Position numbers and translations under genes: made by a program. This document shows, in pieces, positions 26,122 through 33,954 of a DNA stretch of 64,000 nucleotides. Within the stretch, counting starts at the first letter, position 1, and every line of letters begins with the position of its first letter. The notes beneath the pieces are model-generated. The model did not search any database, had not been told where the DNA came from, and saw only the letters and a program-made list of their open reading frames with translations. Source of the DNA: Psychrobacillus sp044762745 (GTDB lineage Bacteria > Bacillota > Bacilli > Bacillales_A > Planococcaceae); contig NZ_JBIWEX010000010.1 of assembly GCF_044762745.1 (NCBI RefSeq), positions 77,726-141,725 on the forward strand, given 5' to 3'.

Positions 26122-26215
26122 GCCTGCTATAATTGCAACCGGAGTAACCATAGGGGTTACTAACTCAAGTTTCGTAGCAGAAATCAGGCATTAAAGCCTC
26201 GATATTACTAGGCTG
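26122..26215 (+). other. Structured stretch of unknown type upstream of the triple-RidA gene
   Basis: Outer arms GCCTGCTA and TAGCAG...CAGGC enclose a GAGTAACC / GGTTACTAACTC hairpin, and a further AGGC/GCCT hairpin follows. It could be a leader RNA or the end of an insertion element. I could not match it to a known riboswitch class. Confidence 0.3.
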
Positions 26216-26311
26216 CGAGTTAAACCAAAACATCACTTGCCAAAACGAAGTCTGTGTCTAGTGAGAATTGTTTTATCAACTTAATAAATATATCTAAAGG
26301 GGAATACTATT

Positions 26312-27583
26312 ATGAGCGGTTATAACGCAGTATCAGCAAAAAATACAGAAAATGCTCCAAACGGTAACGGTCTATATTCACAAACTGTAGCATTCTCTCA
26401 TTACAATAATCTTTCAGCTCAATTACCTATCGATCCTAAAACTGGTAAATTGGTAGCTGGTGGTATAACAGAGCAGGCTGAACAGTGCTTTAAAAATATC
26501 GAGGCAATTGTAGACAGCATCGATCATGTTATGAGCGATATTGTTAGAATCACTGTATTCGTTAAGAATATCAAAGATGTTGACGCTGTAGACGAAGTTT
26601 ATAAATCATTCTTCCCAACCTATGTTCCTGCACGGACAACAGTTGCAGTTGCAGCTTTGCCGATGGATGCTATGGTGCAAATTGAAGCACTTCTTTCACA
26701 CGGTGAAGGTACAATTCCAAACGCACCACAAGCAGGCGACCTAATTAAGCTTACAAATAATACGGCGAATGCACCTACAAGCCCTCTATCTACACAAACC
26801 GTGGCTTTCTCTCATTACAATTATCTTACAGCTCAATTGCCTATCGATCCAAAAACAGGCAGATTGGTTGCTGGAGGTGTAAAAGAGCAGGCTGCACAGA
26901 GCTTAAAAAATATCAAGGCGATTTTAGAAAGTATCGACGTTCCTTTTGACGATATTGTTAAAATTACAATCTTCCTTAAAGACCTTTCGGATATTGAAGC
27001 GGTAAACGAAGTTTATTCAACATTTTTCCCAGACTCCGCTATCGCCAGAGCCGTAGCCTATGTCCCTGCACGGACAACAGTTGCAGCTGCAGCTTTACCT
27101 ATGGATGCTTTGGTGCAAATTGAAGCAGTGGTGTCACACGGAGATGGTACGCCTCCACAAGCTGTTGAAGACAGACATGGAATCGTTATTTGGGCAAACA
27201 ACACTGATAACGCACCAAAGAGTTCTCTTTCTACGCAAACTGTAGCGTTCTCCCATTACAATCACCTTTCAGCTCAATTACCTTTAGATCCGAAAACTGG
27301 TGAATTGGTAGCTGGTGGTGTAAAAGAGCAAGCTGAGCAGTGCTTGAAAAATGTTAAGGCAATTGTAGAAAGTATCAACCACGTTATGGACGATGTGGTT
27401 AAAGTAAATATCTTCCTTAAAAATATCGAGGATATTGATGCTGTAGACGAAGCTTACAAAGCATTCTTCCCAGGTGGTGTCCCTGCACGAAGAACAGTTG
27501 GTGTATCTGCTTTACTTGAAGATGCTTTAATCCAAATTGATGTAGTTGTATCAAATGCTGAAGGAACACCTCCACAAGCATAA
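26312..27583 (+). CDS. Triple-domain RidA (YjgF/YER057c/UK114) protein
   Basis: RidA proteins deaminate reactive enamine/imine intermediates and are normally ~125-aa subunits forming trimers. This 423-aa protein has three RidA domains in a row (about 1-140, 141-285, 286-423), each with SQTVAFSHYN or TQTVAFSHYN near its start, QLPIDPKTG-like strands and a C-terminal VPARxTV with the active-site Arg, followed by QIEA/QIEA/QID, so the conserved acidic residue is Glu, Glu and Asp. Domain 2 has an extra ~8-residue loop before its VPAR. RBS AAAGGGGAA. A single chain could equal one trimer. Substrate unknown. Confidence 0.88.
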   Translation: MSGYNAVSAKNTENAPNGNGLYSQTVAFSHYNNLSAQLPIDPKTGKLVAGGITEQAEQCFKNIEAIVDSIDHVMSDIVRITVFVKNIKDVDAVDEVYKSFFPTYVPARTTVAVAALPMDAMVQIEALLSHGEGTIPNAPQAGDLIKLTNNTANAPTSPLSTQTVAFSHYNYLTAQLPIDPKTGRLVAGGVKEQAAQSLKNIKAILESIDVPFDDIVKITIFLKDLSDIEAVNEVYSTFFPDSAIARAVAYVPARTTVAAAALPMDALVQIEAVVSHGDGTPPQAVEDRHGIVIWANNTDNAPKSSLSTQTVAFSHYNHLSAQLPLDPKTGELVAGGVKEQAEQCLKNVKAIVESINHVMDDVVKVNIFLKNIEDIDAVDEAYKAFFPGGVPARRTVGVSALLEDALIQIDVVVSNAEGTPPQA

Positions 27584-27670
27584 TAGGCATTTGTTTGTAT
27601 ATACAGGAACTAATGAAGTTCTTGCTAATGCAGAGATGGTGAATGCGAAATTGCATATCTATTCAAAAAA

Positions 27671-27711
27671 GGGGCTGCCTCAAGTGAAAATTGAGGCAGC
27701 TTCCGTTTTTT
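27671..27711 (+). terminator. Terminator after the triple-RidA gene
   Basis: GCTGCCTCAA / TTGAGGCAGC is followed shortly by TTTTTT. Confidence 0.82.
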
Positions 27712-27724
27712 AACAGCACAAATG

Positions 27725-27775
27725 AAAAAGCATCGAGATTTTAGCCGATTATGGCAGAAATATTGATGCTTTTTT
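27725..27775. terminator. Second inverted repeat with A/T tails
   Basis: AAAAAGCATC / GATGCTTTTT encloses a ~30-nt partly paired loop. It could terminate in either direction. Confidence 0.45.
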
Positions 27776-27883
27776 AGTTTTCGGATATAACCCTTATTAC
27801 TACTCGTAGAATAGTGCAACTATATAGTTTAAAGTGATTGTAAAGAAATGTACTTAAAAGGTTGAGACAGGGATAGTGTAATA

Positions 27884-27912
27884 TTTGTAATTTCTTCCTA
27901 TTGAACTATAAT
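27884..27912 (+). promoter_or_regulatory. Likely promoter of the small 68-aa protein gene
   Basis: A perfect -10 TATAAT at 27907-27912 is preceded at 16-17 bp by a weak -35 (TTGTAA at 27885-27890). Confidence 0.5.
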
Positions 27913-27944
27913 AGATTTAAAGTACATAAAAAGGGTGACTAGAA

Positions 27945-28151
27945 TTGAAACAATACGAAGTAACATTTTATTTAATTAACGGGCAAATAGGGCATTTAAT
28001 AGAAGAAAAATCCCTTATTCGAGCTAGAAACTCTATTAAAAATCAGTTCGAAGATATAGGAGAAAGCCCAGTTTTAGCGTTAACTGACGACTTAGTTCTT
28101 GTTAAGGCGAACGTACAATACTTTATCGTTAAGGAGTATGAAGGAGCATAA
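27945..28151 (+). CDS. Small hypothetical protein, 68 aa
   Basis: I do not recognise the family. The product begins with MKQYEVTFYLINGQIGHLIEE and ends VKEYEGA; predicted beta-strands and a central helix suggest a small soluble alpha/beta fold. TTG 27945 is preceded by AAGGGTG and a TATAAT box. A near-identical, 5'-truncated copy lies at 18130-18282. Both copies sit just upstream of the same integrase remnant, so the gene probably belongs to the mobile element. The strong conservation of the copies argues it is or was expressed protein. Confidence 0.7.
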   Translation: MKQYEVTFYLINGQIGHLIEEKSLIRARNSIKNQFEDIGESPVLALTDDLVLVKANVQYFIVKEYEGA

Positions 28152-28321
28152 TAACAACAGACTTATGACGAGAATTTATCATTAGTGATTGACGAAGGAA
28201 AGACAAATATAGCTTTACTCAAAGAACACTTTTGATAATATTGAAAAGCTGCTAAGCAATGGATATTAGGTAATGTTTTTTCTTTAAATACGCCATTACA
28301 TATAACTATAAAGTGCAAGTA

Positions 28322-28395
28322 AAATGCTAATATAGCGGATTAAACCTGAGGCTTCTCATTAGTTCATTGAACTTTTGGGAGGCTTCTTTAACTTT
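28322..28395 (-). pseudogene. Tyrosine recombinase C-terminal remnant (copy D)
   Basis: Only the last ~15 codons remain (KEASQKFNELMRSL on the minus strand) plus the shared AATGCTAATATAGCGGATTA flank and the GAGGCTTC hairpin (28349-28389). It follows the 68-aa gene exactly as copy B follows the truncated one. Confidence 0.68.
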
Positions 28396-28410
28396 TTAAA
28401 GAGAAAAGAG

Positions 28411-28438
28411 TAAAGAAAGTGTTACCCAAAGCCGATAC
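28411..28438 (+). promoter_or_regulatory. Sigma-D (flagellar/chemotaxis) promoter of the chemoreceptor gene
   Basis: TAAA (28411-28414), a 16-bp spacer and GCCGATAC (28431-28438) match the sigma-D consensus TAAA-N14-16-GCCGATAA at all but one base, 37 bp before the start codon. Chemoreceptor genes are classic sigma-D targets. Confidence 0.85.
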
Positions 28439-28474
28439 TATCTATAGTCTACACAGATAGGAAGGAATATACTA

Positions 28475-30547
28475 ATGGTAAAAAAAGATAATGAAACGAA
28501 GTCAAACTTGTTTTCTTGGATAAGAAATAGTATTTCAACAAAAGTAGCTTTTGCTCTTTTTATAGCTATCATAATCATATTTTCAATTACAGGGTTTCTA
28601 ATTAACTCTTATACGAAATCAATTTTAGTTCAAAGTGTAGAAGAAAATGTATCGACGAATAGTGACGCAATTGCTGATCAAGTTAATAGTATGTTTGCAA
28701 ATAAAGGAACAATTGTAAGGCAAATTGCAACAAACCAGGAGATACTAAAATACTTGAATACAGCCGAATCAAGGGATGAAGCAACGACAAACTCGTATTA
28801 TGATGGGGTTTTAAAATCACTTGATGAGATTGTTAAAACAGATGATGCTATTGCAATGACTTGGGTTGCCAGCAATAAGTCCAATTTTCTAATTGGAAGT
28901 AATAGCGTAGTATCGGATCCAAGCTTCGATATTAAAAGCAGACCTTGGTATGAATTAGCCTTAGAGGAAGATGATGTATATTTTACTGAGCCATATATGG
29001 ATGAAGTGTTTGGAAAAATGATTTTAAGTGCTATGAAACCAATTAAAGATGGCGAAAATACGGTTGGTATCGTTGCGATAGACATATTTTTAGATGAATT
29101 ACCTCAATTAATGCAATCTTATAAGATGGGAGAAAATGGATATTCATTTTTACTGTCCAACGATGGAACCATACTATATCATCCGAACAGTGAGTTAATA
29201 CTGAAACAAAAACTTCAATCGCTTTCTGGTGAGATAGGAAATGTGGGTCAGAAAATGGTTGATGGTGAAAAGGGGCTTGAACTAACGCGAGTAAATGATG
29301 GCTTAGAATATATTGGGTATTCACCAGTTTCAACAACTAATTGGTCAGTTGGAACATCTATAACACAAGAGGAAGCATTAAGTAGTCTTAACACTTTTAC
29401 AGTCATGATGATTTTATATTTTGGTATTGCTTGTTTCATCCTAATTGTCTTAGTATTCTTCCTGTTAAAACGTATGTTAAGAGAAATTCCTCATGTTACA
29501 AATGTAATGGAGCAACTAGCTTTAGGTAATTTAAGTCAGGGAGAATTAAAATCAAAATCTAAAGATGAAATAGGTAAATTAGTAACATCTACAAACCAAT
29601 TGAATCAGAACTTGCGAGATATAGTAAGTCAAATCAATACAGTTTCTGAAACAGTAAGTAGCCAAAGTGAAGAATTGACTCAATCCGCAAACGAAGTAAA
29701 AATGGGATCAGAACAAGTAGCATCTACTATGCAGGAATTAGCAGCTGGTTCTGAAACTCAAGCCAATAGCGCGAGTGATTTATCATCTGGTATGAATAAT
29801 TTTGCAGATAAAGTTCAAGAAGCAAATGAAAATGGTTACCGCATAGAAGCAAATTCAAAAGTAGTTTTAAACATGACTAAAGATGGATCTGAGTTAATGA
29901 AAAATTCAATTCTTCAGATGGAAAAAATTGATAATATTGTGCGGGATTCAGTCAATAAGGTTCAAGGGCTAGACAAGCAATCACAAGAAATTTCCAATTT
30001 AGTAACCGTGATTAAGAACGTTTCTGACCAAACTAATCTTCTAGCTTTAAATGCTGCAATCGAAGCTGCAAGGGCTGGAGAGCATGGAAAAGGATTCGCA
30101 GTAGTAGCAGATGAGGTAAGAAAACTTGCTGAACAAGTATCTGATTCTGTAAAGAATATAACTGATATAGTAGGTAACATTCAAAATGAAACGGGTCTTG
30201 TATCGGAATCGTTACAAGGTGGATATAAGGAAGTGGAACAAGGAAAAGCACAGATCGAATCAACTGGCGAGACTTTCCATAGTATTAGTGAAGCTGTAAC
30301 AGAAATGGTTAATAGTATCAAAACTATTGCTGAAAACTTAGCTGAAATTGCAGCAAATGCACAGCAGATGAATGGAGCAATTCAAGAAATTGCTGCGGTT
30401 TCAGAAGAATCTGCAGCAGGTGTTGAACAAACATCTGCTTCTTCTCAACAAATAAGCAGCATTATGGAAGAAACAGCTGGGAGATCGAATCAACTAGCGA
30501 AATTAGCTGAAGAACTAAATGAATTAGTAAGACATTTTAAGTTATAA
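28475..30547 (+). CDS. Methyl-accepting chemotaxis protein with dCache sensor
   Basis: A 690-aa chemoreceptor: N-terminal transmembrane segment (~23-47), a periplasmic-type dCache_1 domain of ~260 residues, second transmembrane segment (~308-332), HAMP, and a long cytoplasmic coiled coil with the CheA/CheW-binding tip NQTNLLALNAAIEAARAGE-type sequence. The sensor has SRPWYELA and a later AIDI, resembling amino-acid-type dCache receptors with F at the usual Tyr position; ligand assignment is inference. The gene is monocistronic, driven by a sigma-D promoter and followed by two terminators. It lies between integrase remnant D and att-like site E. Confidence 0.93.
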   Translation: MVKKDNETKSNLFSWIRNSISTKVAFALFIAIIIIFSITGFLINSYTKSILVQSVEENVSTNSDAIADQVNSMFANKGTIVRQIATNQEILKYLNTAESRDEATTNSYYDGVLKSLDEIVKTDDAIAMTWVASNKSNFLIGSNSVVSDPSFDIKSRPWYELALEEDDVYFTEPYMDEVFGKMILSAMKPIKDGENTVGIVAIDIFLDELPQLMQSYKMGENGYSFLLSNDGTILYHPNSELILKQKLQSLSGEIGNVGQKMVDGEKGLELTRVNDGLEYIGYSPVSTTNWSVGTSITQEEALSSLNTFTVMMILYFGIACFILIVLVFFLLKRMLREIPHVTNVMEQLALGNLSQGELKSKSKDEIGKLVTSTNQLNQNLRDIVSQINTVSETVSSQSEELTQSANEVKMGSEQVASTMQELAAGSETQANSASDLSSGMNNFADKVQEANENGYRIEANSKVVLNMTKDGSELMKNSILQMEKIDNIVRDSVNKVQGLDKQSQEISNLVTVIKNVSDQTNLLALNAAIEAARAGEHGKGFAVVADEVRKLAEQVSDSVKNITDIVGNIQNETGLVSESLQGGYKEVEQGKAQIESTGETFHSISEAVTEMVNSIKTIAENLAEIAANAQQMNGAIQEIAAVSEESAAGVEQTSASSQQISSIMEETAGRSNQLAKLAEELNELVRHFKL

Positions 30548-30650
30548 ATAATCACGGGTAGTTTAATATACTCCACTAACTTCCTATATTAGAATGATAA
30601 ACAGGTGTGTAAAAAATGCAAGCGGTAGAGGGTGTGAAAATACTTTACGT

Positions 30651-30667
30651 GCGGCATGTTGTAATAA
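30651..30667 (+). other. att-like site E (third copy of groEL end)
   Basis: GCGGCATGTTGTAATAA differs at two of 17 positions from the groEL 3' end. TACTTTACG before it also resembles TCACTTTACG before site C. It may be the distal end of the inserted region. Confidence 0.5.
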
Positions 30668-30683
30668 CGTAGTTATAAATTGT

Positions 30684-30726
30684 AAACTCCACCATTAACT
30701 TTTCTATTAATGGTGGAGTTTTTTTA
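30684..30726 (+). terminator. Terminator after chemoreceptor gene
   Basis: AAACTCCACCATTAA / TTAATGGTGGAGTTT is followed by a T run. Confidence 0.9.
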
Positions 30727-30752
30727 AAAAGAAAAGTTCTTTTAATTAATGA

Positions 30753-30784
30753 AAACAGACACAAAAAATAATGTGTCTGTTTTT
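30753..30784 (+). terminator. Second terminator after chemoreceptor gene
   Basis: AAACAGACACA / TGTGTCTGTTT with a short A-rich loop and a T run. Confidence 0.75.
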
Positions 30785-31307
30785 CAATTCAGTACACAAT
30801 AGGGGGCAGGAATGGCAAGAGGTTGATAGAAACGAAGAGAATCCCCTTATTTTTGATAACTACAGGCCGTTATCAGATGATCTAATATGAAAATTTAGTA
30901 AATATTCGTTATATTGTTTTGATAATCTTTACTTTCTAGTTTTATTTGTAAAGAAAAATTGTTCAATTATATCAAATTATACGGGAGAAAAAACAACTTG
31001 AAATATCAGAGAGAACAAATAGGCAGGCATAATTACTTTTTTTAAATAGAGTAGTATATGCTATATATATTATTTCATATATTGCAAGATTCTAAAAATA
31101 TGTAATGGAAGCGTCATTTTTTTTAATCAGAGTAACACAAGATGGTAACAAAGCTTTGGTATATTCAATGCAGGCAGAAGATGGTGCTGCCGGAAAATTT
31201 GAGTAATAAACTTACTCGGCTGATTAGGAGGTGAAACGATAAATAACGGAATTTATGAAAAATCCATCCTATCAGTAGAAAAAATACGAATTAGGAGAGA
31301 TCAAGTA
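30785..31307. other. A/T-rich non-coding stretch before the acidic secreted protein
   Basis: I see no complete gene. A short frame around 31128-31206 (VTQDGNKALVYSMQAEDG) ends in two stops and may be a coding remnant. The promoter of the next gene is presumably here. Confidence 0.35.
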
Positions 31308-32639
31308 ATGAATAAAAAACAAATGGATTCTAAGAAAGTAAATAAAAACTTGTCGAAGAAAGTAGCGCCACTAGTAATGTCAACATCAATGATGGCTGCG
31401 ACCTTTTTAGCAGCTGGTGCACCTATTTCTGCAGCAGAGCTTGATACAAAGGGAGTAAATCCAGAAGTTATTGAACATGTGAAAAACCATGGTCAGGAAG
31501 TATCTTCATTAGCGAAAAGTCTATTAGGCACTCCTGAAAAAGGTAAACTAGTTAGCAAACTTGCTCAAGCTAATTCCAGCAAAACTAATGATGATCCAGA
31601 TAATAATGATAATATAGATGAAACAAATAACGATGTGCCACAAGAAGGCGAAATAAGTGATGGTACAGCAACTGAAGAAGGAACTGCTGAAGAACAAGAA
31701 GTACCAACAGTTAAAAATGGTCAAGTAGCAGATGATACGATAGCAACTGAAGAAGAAGGAACAAAGGAAGAACAAGAAGCACCAACAGCTGAATATGACC
31801 AAGTAGCAGATGATGCGATAGCAACTGAGGAAGAAGGAACAGCGGAAGAACAAGAAGCGCCTACAACTGAAGATGGCCAAGTAGAAGAAGGTACAGAAGC
31901 AGTTGAAGAAGATGTAGCAGCTGAAGAACCGGAAGCACCAACAATTCAAGACGGCCAAGTAGAAGATGATGCGATAGCAACTGAAGAAGAAGGAGTAGCA
32001 GAAGAACCAGAAGAACCGACAGCTGAAGAAGGTCAAGAAGCAGTAGAAGAAGACTTAGCAGCAGAAGATGGCCAAGTAGATGGTTCACAAAATCAAGAAG
32101 ATGACTCTAGTACATGGGTAGAAGAAACTTATCAATTTATCGGTGCTGGCTATCAAAGTGTTATTGGATATTATCAATACCTAATTGAACAAAATTTAGC
32201 TCAATCAAGTGAAGAATCTGATAATGTTGAAGAAATTGATGTAGTATCCGATGTATCTACTGACGTTGGTGAAACAGATACAACAACTTTAGAGGCAGAT
32301 ACATCTCAAGACAGCTCTGTTGATATCGCAGATACAGGTCTAATAAATGATACTGACGTTAATCTAGAAAGCCCAGTCGTTGCAGAAAATAAAGATCAAT
32401 CTTCTGATATAGAAACACCAGAGCAAGAAACTGTAGAATCAGTGGAAAATACAGTATCCGATCTTGAGGAACCAATACAAACAGTAAATGAAGAAGTAAG
32501 TTCGGCTACTGAAACAGAACAACTTAGTCAAAATGAGGAAGAAAAGGAATCCAACCAAATCTCTTTAAAGGATAAAATGATAGGATACTATCAAGACCTA
32601 GTAGCTTCATTTGCTAACTTTATGAGCTTCTTAAAATAA
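31308..32639 (+). CDS. Secreted, highly acidic repeat protein
   Basis: I do not recognise the family. The 443-aa product has a Sec-type signal (basic start, hydrophobic core near 19-36, likely cut after ISA at ~42). Residues ~120-265 hold about five degenerate 26-residue repeats of the form EEEGTAEEQEAPTAEDGQV plus ADDAIAT, rich in Glu, Ala and Thr. A second Ser/Asp/Glu-rich half follows. IGYYQ occurs twice, at ~288 and in the C-terminal KMIGYYQDLVASF. There is no LPXTG or S-layer motif, so it is released or held by the aromatic C-terminal segment. RBS TTAGGAGAG. Confidence 0.75.
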   Translation: MNKKQMDSKKVNKNLSKKVAPLVMSTSMMAATFLAAGAPISAAELDTKGVNPEVIEHVKNHGQEVSSLAKSLLGTPEKGKLVSKLAQANSSKTNDDPDNNDNIDETNNDVPQEGEISDGTATEEGTAEEQEVPTVKNGQVADDTIATEEEGTKEEQEAPTAEYDQVADDAIATEEEGTAEEQEAPTTEDGQVEEGTEAVEEDVAAEEPEAPTIQDGQVEDDAIATEEEGVAEEPEEPTAEEGQEAVEEDLAAEDGQVDGSQNQEDDSSTWVEETYQFIGAGYQSVIGYYQYLIEQNLAQSSEESDNVEEIDVVSDVSTDVGETDTTTLEADTSQDSSVDIADTGLINDTDVNLESPVVAENKDQSSDIETPEQETVESVENTVSDLEEPIQTVNEEVSSATETEQLSQNEEEKESNQISLKDKMIGYYQDLVASFANFMSFLK

Positions 32640-32654
32640 AAAGTAATCTGCCTT

Positions 32655-32692
32655 AAAAGGTTAAGCAGAACTATTTCTGCTTAGCCTTTTTT
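32655..32692 (+). terminator. Terminator after the acidic repeat protein
   Basis: AAAAGGTTAAGCAGAA / TTCTGCTTAGCCTTTT with a 4-nt loop, followed by T residues. Confidence 0.88.
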
Positions 32693-32750
32693 GCATGGTT
32701 GGAGTTGTTGTAAATTACACTCGGAAATCTTAAATGATTGAATAACGAAA

Positions 32751-32782
32751 GAGGGTGTTCGACTGAGCGAACACCCTCTCTT
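32751..32782 (-). terminator. Terminator of the alpha/beta hydrolase gene
   Basis: GAGGGTGTTCG / CGAACACCCTC is a perfect 11-bp stem with a 6-nt loop, about 10 bp beyond the hydrolase stop. The T tail is modest on both strands. Confidence 0.7.
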
Positions 32783-32790
32783 ATTTTCGA

Positions 32791-33669
32791 TCAATTGTCT
32801 TCTTGAAGATGCTTTCTTAGAAACTGAATGACATCATCAAATGCATTTTGCACAGTCGCACTCTGCCAATCTTCATCAAAGACATGTTTGCCGTTTGGAA
32901 TAGTGATTAATTGGTTTTCTACCCCAGTTTTCGTCAATGCTTCGGACATCAATACTGATTGCTCGTATGGGACATCTTCGTCTATTGTTCCATGTAAGAA
33001 AAGTGTTGGTGGATACTCCGCATCTAAAGTGTATAATGGGCAAAACGACTGAAGCTCTTTTATGTCCATGTCGCTTATTTTCTCGATCCAGGCACCATTT
33101 TGTCTTGCGTACATATAAATGGCATAACGTTTTTGAATCGGTCCAACGGTAATGACTTCATTTGTTACGAGCATATCGGCAAGTTCTTTTGGAACAGCAG
33201 TCATTTTTTTATAGTGAGGGCTTGGTTTTAATGCCCACTCCCCAGTGATATCACCGTATCCATAAAACGAGACAATCGCTTGCGGTTTTGTCTCGAATGT
33301 TCCAGATAACAGTGCAAGGTAGCCACCAGCAGAGCCGCCGATCACTGCTATTTTTTCTGGATTATAGTCAAACTGCTTTATACCCTCAAACTTTAGCCAG
33401 GAAAGTGCGTCCGCAATATCGGTTACTATGTCAGGTATTTTTGTTTCGGGAGCAAGTCGATAATCAATCGAAAATACATTAAACCCTGCCTGCAAATAAA
33501 ATTTAACTTGTTCAACTTTAATGTCTTCTTTAGATCCCCACAATAGACCGCCACCATGAATATAAACGATGACAGGAGCAAACTCTAGAGTGGTGGGATA
33601 AAAATCTGCTTTTATTTCAAATTGTTCACTTTTTTTATAAACGACAGTTGTTTTCATTTGTTGTAACAC
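32791..33669 (-). CDS. Alpha/beta hydrolase (HSL-type esterase/lipase)
   Basis: A 292-aa cytosolic esterase. The oxyanion motif HGGG (IHGGGLLWG), the nucleophile elbow GGSAGG, the acid in GTIDEDVP and the His in NGKHVF form the hormone-sensitive-lipase-type catalytic set in the right order. The start is uncertain: GTG 33669 lies close to AAGG, while ATG 33657 (MKTTVVYKK) is in frame but distant from it. It is monocistronic. The natural substrate is not evident; carboxylester or peptide hydrolysis are both possible in this family. Confidence 0.85.
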   Translation of the reverse strand: MLQQMKTTVVYKKSEQFEIKADFYPTTLEFAPVIVYIHGGGLLWGSKEDIKVEQVKFYLQAGFNVFSIDYRLAPETKIPDIVTDIADALSWLKFEGIKQFDYNPEKIAVIGGSAGGYLALLSGTFETKPQAIVSFYGYGDITGEWALKPSPHYKKMTAVPKELADMLVTNEVITVGPIQKRYAIYMYARQNGAWIEKISDMDIKELQSFCPLYTLDAEYPPTLFLHGTIDEDVPYEQSVLMSEALTKTGVENQLITIPNGKHVFDEDWQSATVQNAFDDVIQFLRKHLQEDN

Positions 33670-33771
33670 ACACCTTCTATAAAATGATCAAAGTTTTTAA
33701 TTATTGTTCAGTAATAATACATTATATCATAAAAAAAAAATTGCCTTTAAACATGCAACGAATTAGGAGAA

Positions 33772-33909
33772 TTGCACATAGAAGATGAAAAAAAGCAAAA
33801 AAAGCTCATAAACAGATTGAAGCTACTTGGACCGAAAGTAAATATGAAAGGACCTGCTAGATGGTACACCATCTATAAAAGAGTGAATTTAGGGAATATT
33901 AATTGTTAG
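33772..33909 (+). CDS. Possible small basic protein, 45 aa
   Basis: An open frame from TTG 33772 encodes a Lys-rich peptide with KLINRLKLLGPKVNM followed by KGPARWYTIYKRV. The composition looks protein-like, but the start is poorly placed (AGGAGA only 1 nt away) and the family is not recognised. It could be a fragment. Confidence 0.3.
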   Translation: MHIEDEKKQKKLINRLKLLGPKVNMKGPARWYTIYKRVNLGNINC

Positions 33910-33954
33910 GAAATGATCCTCCTATTACATAAATATTGAAGAGGTGTTTTTAGA

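Noticed and set aside
26122..26189. IS200/IS605 TnpB end or omega-RNA
   Set aside because: A short frame reading IIATGVTIGVTNSSFVAEIR and the hairpins are suggestive, but no TnpB catalytic or zinc-finger motif is visible.
12390..30667. Prophage
   Set aside because: Only integrase fragments are present; no phage structural, lysis or replication genes are seen, so a decayed integrative island is a better description.
31548..32036. 162-aa Phe/Cys-rich minus-strand ORF
   Set aside because: Antisense shadow of GAA-rich repeats in the secreted acidic protein.
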